From positions 1-19,874 of the forward strand of contig DAIOUL010000047.1 of the NCBI GenBank assembly GCA_036759545.1: a stretch of DNA of 19,874 nucleotides, in the 5' to 3' direction. Position numbers and translations under genes: made by a program. Every line of letters begins with the position of its first letter. The first letter of the stretch is position 1. The stretch comes from 66-474 sp036759545 (GTDB lineage Bacteria > Pseudomonadota > Gammaproteobacteria > Xanthomonadales > Rhodanobacteraceae). This document shows positions 16,592 to 19,874 of the stretch, in pieces. The notes beneath the pieces were generated by a model. The model did no database searches. It saw nothing but the letters and a program-made list of their open reading frames with translations, and was not told the DNA's origin.

Positions 16592-17550
16592 ACGCCGCTG
16601 CGCAAGATGCCAACGATGCATGCGCGATCCGCGCACGCGGCTTGAGCAAGCGCTTCGGGCCTTTGCAGGCGGTGGATCGCGTCGATCTGGATGTGCCGGC
16701 GCAACAAGTCTACGGTTTTCTCGGCCCGAACGGTTCGGGCAAATCCACCACGATCCGCATGCTGTGCGGGTTGCTGACGCCCAGCGAAGGCGAGATCGAA
16801 GTGTTGGGCTTGCGGATTCCGCAGCAGGCCGATGCCCTGCGCAGCAAGGTGGGCTACATGACGCAGCGCTTCTCGTTGTTCGAGGACCTCTCCGTGCGCG
16901 AGAACCTGGAATTTCTCGCCGCGATCCACAACCTGCCGCGCGAGCGCACCCGCATGCGTGTGGATGAACTGATCAGGGAATACGATTTCGCCGACCGACA
17001 GAAACAACTCGCCGGCACGATGAGCGGCGGCCAGAAGCAGCGCCTCGCGCTGGCCGGCGCGGTCATCAACAAACCGGAACTGCTGTTCCTCGACGAACCG
17101 ACCAGCGCAGTCGATCCGGAATCGCGCCGCGATTTCTGGGAGAAATTGTTTGAACTCGCCGATGCGGGCACCACCATCTTGGTTTCGACGCACCTGATGG
17201 ACGAAGCCGAGCGCTGCCATCGCCTCGCCATTCTCGATCACGGCAAGCTGGTCGCCGACGGTACGCCGAAGGAGCTGGAGCAGAAGCTGCAAGGCCGCAC
17301 GCTGCTGGTGCACGCACGCGATCCGCGCCGCGCGCAGCAGCGCATCGCGGACCTTGACGGCGTGCTGAGCGTGGCCCAGGTCGGCAATGCATTGCGCGTG
17401 CTGACCCGGGACGGCGATGCCGCTGCCCAGCGCATCCGCGAAGCGCTTTCCGGCCGCGACGCGCAGGTCGAGGCGGTCGATCCCAATCTGGAAGACGTGT
17501 TCGTTTCCGCTACAGCCGCCGGCGCGCAGGAACGGAAAGCGGCGGCATGA
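16588..17550 (+). CDS. ABC exporter ATP-binding protein (YbhF-like, single domain)
   Basis: The product (320 residues) has one nucleotide-binding domain: Walker A GPNGSGKST (about 49-57), Q-loop MTQRFSLFEDLSVRENL, ABC signature MSGGQKQRLALA and Walker B LLFLDEPTSAVDPESR, then the switch STHLMDEAERC. A C-terminal region (about 240-310) resembles the accessory domain of drug-exporter ATPases and ends in the usual VDPNLEDVF. E. coli YbhF carries two such domains fused; here there is one. It drives the ABC-2 permease encoded next, with which it overlaps by 4 bases (ATGA). Export of drugs or other amphiphiles is likely by family; the true substrate cannot be read from sequence. Confidence 0.93.
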   Translation: MNAAAQDANDACAIRARGLSKRFGPLQAVDRVDLDVPAQQVYGFLGPNGSGKSTTIRMLCGLLTPSEGEIEVLGLRIPQQADALRSKVGYMTQRFSLFEDLSVRENLEFLAAIHNLPRERTRMRVDELIREYDFADRQKQLAGTMSGGQKQRLALAGAVINKPELLFLDEPTSAVDPESRRDFWEKLFELADAGTTILVSTHLMDEAERCHRLAILDHGKLVADGTPKELEQKLQGRTLLVHARDPRRAQQRIADLDGVLSVAQVGNALRVLTRDGDAAAQRIREALSGRDAQVEAVDPNLEDVFVSATAAGAQERKAAA

Positions 17551-18656
17551 AGGCGCGCAGACTCGGGGCGATCATGCTGAAGGAGCTGCGGCAATTGCGC
17601 CGCGACCGCGTCACGCTGGCGATGATCGTGATGGTGCCGGTGATGCAGTTGATCCTGTTCGGCTACGCGATCAATTTCAATTTGCGCGGGTTGGACGCGG
17701 GCATCGCCGACCAGGCCAACACTTCCGCGTCGCGCGCGCTGGTGATGGACATGCTGGCCACCGATGTGGTCAGGCCGGTGGTGACCACGCAGACGCCGCA
17801 GCAATTGATGGATGCGCTGCGTCGCGGCCAGATCAGCGTCGGCATCGCGATTCCTCCGGATTTCGAGCAGCGTCGCGCCAGCGGACGCAGCGTCGCGCAG
17901 ATCCTGGTCGATGGCAGCGATACCGCGGTGTTGAGCGCCGCTTCGCAACTGGCACAGGTGCCCATCGACAGCAGCGCGCCCGACACGCGCGCGCCGTTGC
18001 GCAGCACGCCGCCGGCGGGGCGCATCGGCGTGGTCGGTTTCTACAACCCGCAGCGGCGCACCGCCGTGAACGTCGTGCCCGGTTTGATCGGCATCATCCT
18101 GACCATGACGATGGTGATGTTCACTGCGATCGCGATCGTGCGCGAACGCGAGCGCGGCAACATGGAACTGTTGATCGCGACGCCGTTGACTAGCGGCGAA
18201 CTGATGATCGGCAAGGTGTTGCCGTACGCCGGGATCGGCCTGATCCAGACCACGCTGGTGTTGCTGCTGGGCGTATGGCTGTTCGACGTGCCGATCCGCG
18301 GCAGCGTGCTGGAGGTTTACGCCGCGGCGGTGCTGCTGATCCTCGCCAATCTCGCGCTGGGCCTGATGATTTCCACCAAGGCGCAGTCGCAATTCCAGTC
18401 CATGCAGATGACGATCTTCATCTTTCTGCCGTCCATCCTGCTCTCGGGTTTCGTGTTCCCGTTTGCCGGCATGCCCAAGATCGCGCAGTGGATCGCCGAA
18501 GTGCTGCCGCTGACGCACTTCCTGCGCCTGATCCGCGGCGTGATGCTGCGCGGCGCGGGGCTCACCGAGATGTGGATCGAGATGGGAGCGCTGATCGCGT
18601 TCATTGTGATCGCGATGGGCGTGGCGATCGCGCGGTTTCGGAAGAGGCTGGATTGA
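17547..18656 (+). CDS. ABC-2 type permease (YbhS/YbhR-like)
   Basis: The product (369 residues) has a short cytoplasmic N-terminus (MLKELRQLRRDRVT), a first membrane helix (about 24-44), a large periplasmic loop (about 45-170) and five more hydrophobic helices to the C-terminus: VVPGLIGIILTMTMVMFTAIAI, VLPYAGIGLIQTTLVLLLGVWL, VYAAAVLLILANLALGLMI, IFIFLPSILLSGFVFPF and a final one near 345-362. The cytoplasmic coupling stretch RERERGNMELLIATPL is typical of ABC-2 exporters. Only one permease gene is present whereas ybhS and ybhR are a pair in E. coli, so the transporter is probably a homodimer. The start overlaps the ATPase stop by 4 bases. A GTAGGGCGGG inverted repeat begins one base after the stop. 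Confidence 0.92.
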   Translation: MKARRLGAIMLKELRQLRRDRVTLAMIVMVPVMQLILFGYAINFNLRGLDAGIADQANTSASRALVMDMLATDVVRPVVTTQTPQQLMDALRRGQISVGIAIPPDFEQRRASGRSVAQILVDGSDTAVLSAASQLAQVPIDSSAPDTRAPLRSTPPAGRIGVVGFYNPQRRTAVNVVPGLIGIILTMTMVMFTAIAIVRERERGNMELLIATPLTSGELMIGKVLPYAGIGLIQTTLVLLLGVWLFDVPIRGSVLEVYAAAVLLILANLALGLMISTKAQSQFQSMQMTIFIFLPSILLSGFVFPFAGMPKIAQWIAEVLPLTHFLRLIRGVMLRGAGLTEMWIEMGALIAFIVIAMGVAIARFRKRLD

Positions 18657-18657
18657 G

Positions 18658-18726
18658 GTAGGGCGGGCCTTGGCCCGCCATCGCCGCACCCGATGGGATC
18701 TGTTGGCGGGTCAAGACCCGCCCTAC
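18658..18726. repeat. Inverted repeat between convergent permease and miaB
   Basis: The outer arms GTAGGGCGGG (18658-18667) and CCCGCCCTAC (18717-18726) are perfect. Each half is a hairpin on its own: GGCGGGCC-TT-GGCCCGCC on the left and GGCGGGTC-AA-GACCCGCC on the right. The CTA of the right arm (18723-18725) is the miaB stop codon on the - strand. The element could act as a bidirectional transcription barrier for the two convergent genes, but there is no T-tract. Confidence 0.8.
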
Positions 18727-19874
18727 ACAACACGTGCTCGCAACGAGTTCGCCATCGCCGCGGTGATCGTCACATCCACGAATTGCCCGATCAGGCGCGC
18801 GTCGCCGGGGAAGTTCACCGAACGCATGTTCTCGGTCTTGCCGGTGAGTTCATTGGGGTTGCGCGCGCTGGGGCCGGTGACCAGCACGCGTTGCACGCTG
18901 CCGACCATGGCTTCGCTGATCTTCGCCGCGTGCGCGTTGATTGTGTCTTGCAACCGCGTCAGCCTTGCGTGCTTCGCCTCGTCGGGCGTGTCGTCGTGCA
19001 GATTCGCGGCCGGCGTGCCGGGACGGCGCGAATAGATGAAAGAGAACGACTGGTCGAAACCCACGTCCTCGATCAGTTTCATCGTCGCTTCGAAATCCGC
19101 GTCGGTTTCGCCGGGGAAGCCGACGATGAAATCGGATGAGATCGAAATATCCGGCCGCACCGCGCGCAGTTTGCGGATCTTGGCCTTGAACTCCAGCGCT
19201 GTGTAGCCGCGCTTCATCGCGGAGAGAATCCGGTCGGAACCGGATTGCACCGGCAGGTGCAGATAGTTCGCCAGCTTCGGCACGTCGCGATACGCGGCGA
19301 TCAGCGAATCGGAAAATTCCCGCGGATGCGAAGTGGTGAAGCGGATGCGGCCGATCTCGTCCAGTTGCGCGATCGCGCGGATCAGCAATGCGAGATCCGC
19401 CAAGTTACCGTCGTGCATCAGCCCGCGATACGCGTTGACGTTCTGGCCGAGCAGGTTGATTTCCTTGACGCCTTGTTCGACGAGTGAAGCCACTTCCGCC
19501 AGCACGTCGTCGAACGGCCGCGAGATTTCGGTCCCGCGCGTGTACGGCACCACGCAGAACGAGCAGTATTTCGAGCAGCCTTCCATGATCGAAACGAACG
19601 CGCTCGGGCCTTCGGCGCGCGACTCGGGCAGCAAATCGAACTTCTCGATTTCCGGAAACGAAATGTCCACCTGCGGCGCGCCGGTTTCACGGCGCGCTTC
19701 GATCAGTTGCGGCAGCCGGTGCAAGGTTTGCGGACCGAACACCAGGTCGACGTACGGCGCGCGCTTGACGATCGCTTCGCCCTCCTGCGACGCCACGCAA
19801 CCACCGACGCCGATCAGCATCTGCGGATTGGCCTGCTTCAATTCCTTCCAGCGGCCGAGCTGCGAGAACACCTT
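18723..19874 (-). CDS. miaB: tRNA-2-methylthio-N6-dimethylallyladenosine synthase (partial, N-terminus beyond window)
   Basis: The frame is open through the right edge (KVFSQLGRWKELKQANPQ), so the N-terminal domain with its first two cluster cysteines is missing; the third is in GVGGCVASQEGEAI. The radical-SAM motif EGCSKYCSFCVVPYTRG (CxxxCxxC) follows, with NLLGQNVNAYRG, HLPVQSGSDRIL and SSDFIVGFPGETDADFE, and then a C-terminal TRAM domain (RVLVTGPSARNPNELTGKTE). MiaB adds the 2-methylthio group to i6A37 of tRNAs reading UNN codons, using two iron-sulfur clusters. The protein ends NSLRARVV at a stop codon that lies in the GTAGGGCGGG inverted repeat. E. coli MiaB runs about 30 residues further, so the C-terminus may be clipped, although shorter forms exist. 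Confidence 0.95.
   Translation of the reverse strand, partial: KVFSQLGRWKELKQANPQMLIGVGGCVASQEGEAIVKRAPYVDLVFGPQTLHRLPQLIEARRETGAPQVDISFPEIEKFDLLPESRAEGPSAFVSIMEGCSKYCSFCVVPYTRGTEISRPFDDVLAEVASLVEQGVKEINLLGQNVNAYRGLMHDGNLADLALLIRAIAQLDEIGRIRFTTSHPREFSDSLIAAYRDVPKLANYLHLPVQSGSDRILSAMKRGYTALEFKAKIRKLRAVRPDISISSDFIVGFPGETDADFEATMKLIEDVGFDQSFSFIYSRRPGTPAANLHDDTPDEAKHARLTRLQDTINAHAAKISEAMVGSVQRVLVTGPSARNPNELTGKTENMRSVNFPGDARLIGQFVDVTITAAMANSLRARVV

Noticed and set aside
14919..18656. Integrative or phage-borne cassette
   Set aside because: No integrase, transposase, attachment site or direct repeats were seen at its borders, so mobility cannot be claimed.
17238..18689. A 483-codon open frame on the - strand opposite the ABC ATPase and permease genes
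   Set aside because: The His/Arg/Gln-rich composition is typical of a shadow frame, and the two + strand genes have full family motifs and 4-base overlaps.

Overview
The window is GC-rich chromosomal DNA from a gammaproteobacterium, most likely of the order Lysobacterales (Xanthomonadales). The clues are the GC-rich codon use, the gene neighbourhoods (gcvPB/dgkA, a LemA plus two TPM-domain gene set, phoH-ybeY-corC) and the dense small palindromic and heptamer repeats between genes. This placement is inference. Almost all the genes are housekeeping or widely conserved. I see no phage, integrase, transposase, CRISPR array, tRNA or rRNA.

Layout, left to right. Positions 1-2925 run on the + strand: the end of gcvPB, dgkA, a LemA lipoprotein, a membrane TPM-domain protein with a glycine-rich tail, and a short second TPM protein. 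A convergent repeat block follows. Positions 3138-7430 are on the - strand: a DUF255/YyaL-type thioredoxin-domain protein and, upstream of it across a clear hairpin terminator, a secreted S9 prolyl-oligopeptidase-type peptidase. Divergent from the peptidase are rlmI and lgt (+), separated by a spacer built almost wholly of repeats. Convergent to lgt is a - strand run read from 14816 down to 9876: phoH (ybeZ), ybeY, corC (ybeX), a DUF4105 membrane protein and corA. Divergent from phoH is a compact + strand operon: a TetR regulator, a lipoprotein membrane-fusion protein, an ABC ATPase and an ABC-2 permease. All its junctions overlap by 4 bases, and it resembles the cecR/ybhGFSR type of efflux system. 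The window ends in miaB (-), cut by the edge.

How the genes relate. The phoH-ybeY-corC genes serve rRNA/ribosome maturation and are commonly next to miaB; here the TetR/ABC cassette lies between miaB and phoH in the opposite orientation. Lgt lipidates prolipoproteins, and two probable lipoproteins (LemA and the membrane-fusion protein) are encoded in the same window.

The most distinctive signal is repeat invasion. Three REPIN-like elements share CGTCATTCC/GGAATGACG-type ends. Several CCCCTCTCCCC-type palindromes are present, and one is translated in frame inside the DUF255 protein. A GTAGGGCGGG inverted repeat supplies the miaB stop codon. Two arrays of a GGGA(A/C)TC heptamer are present, and one appears to be translated at the N-terminus of the DUF4105 protein. 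I did not find a convincing new defence or metabolic system; the repeats' effects on gene ends and protein sequence are the part most worth following.
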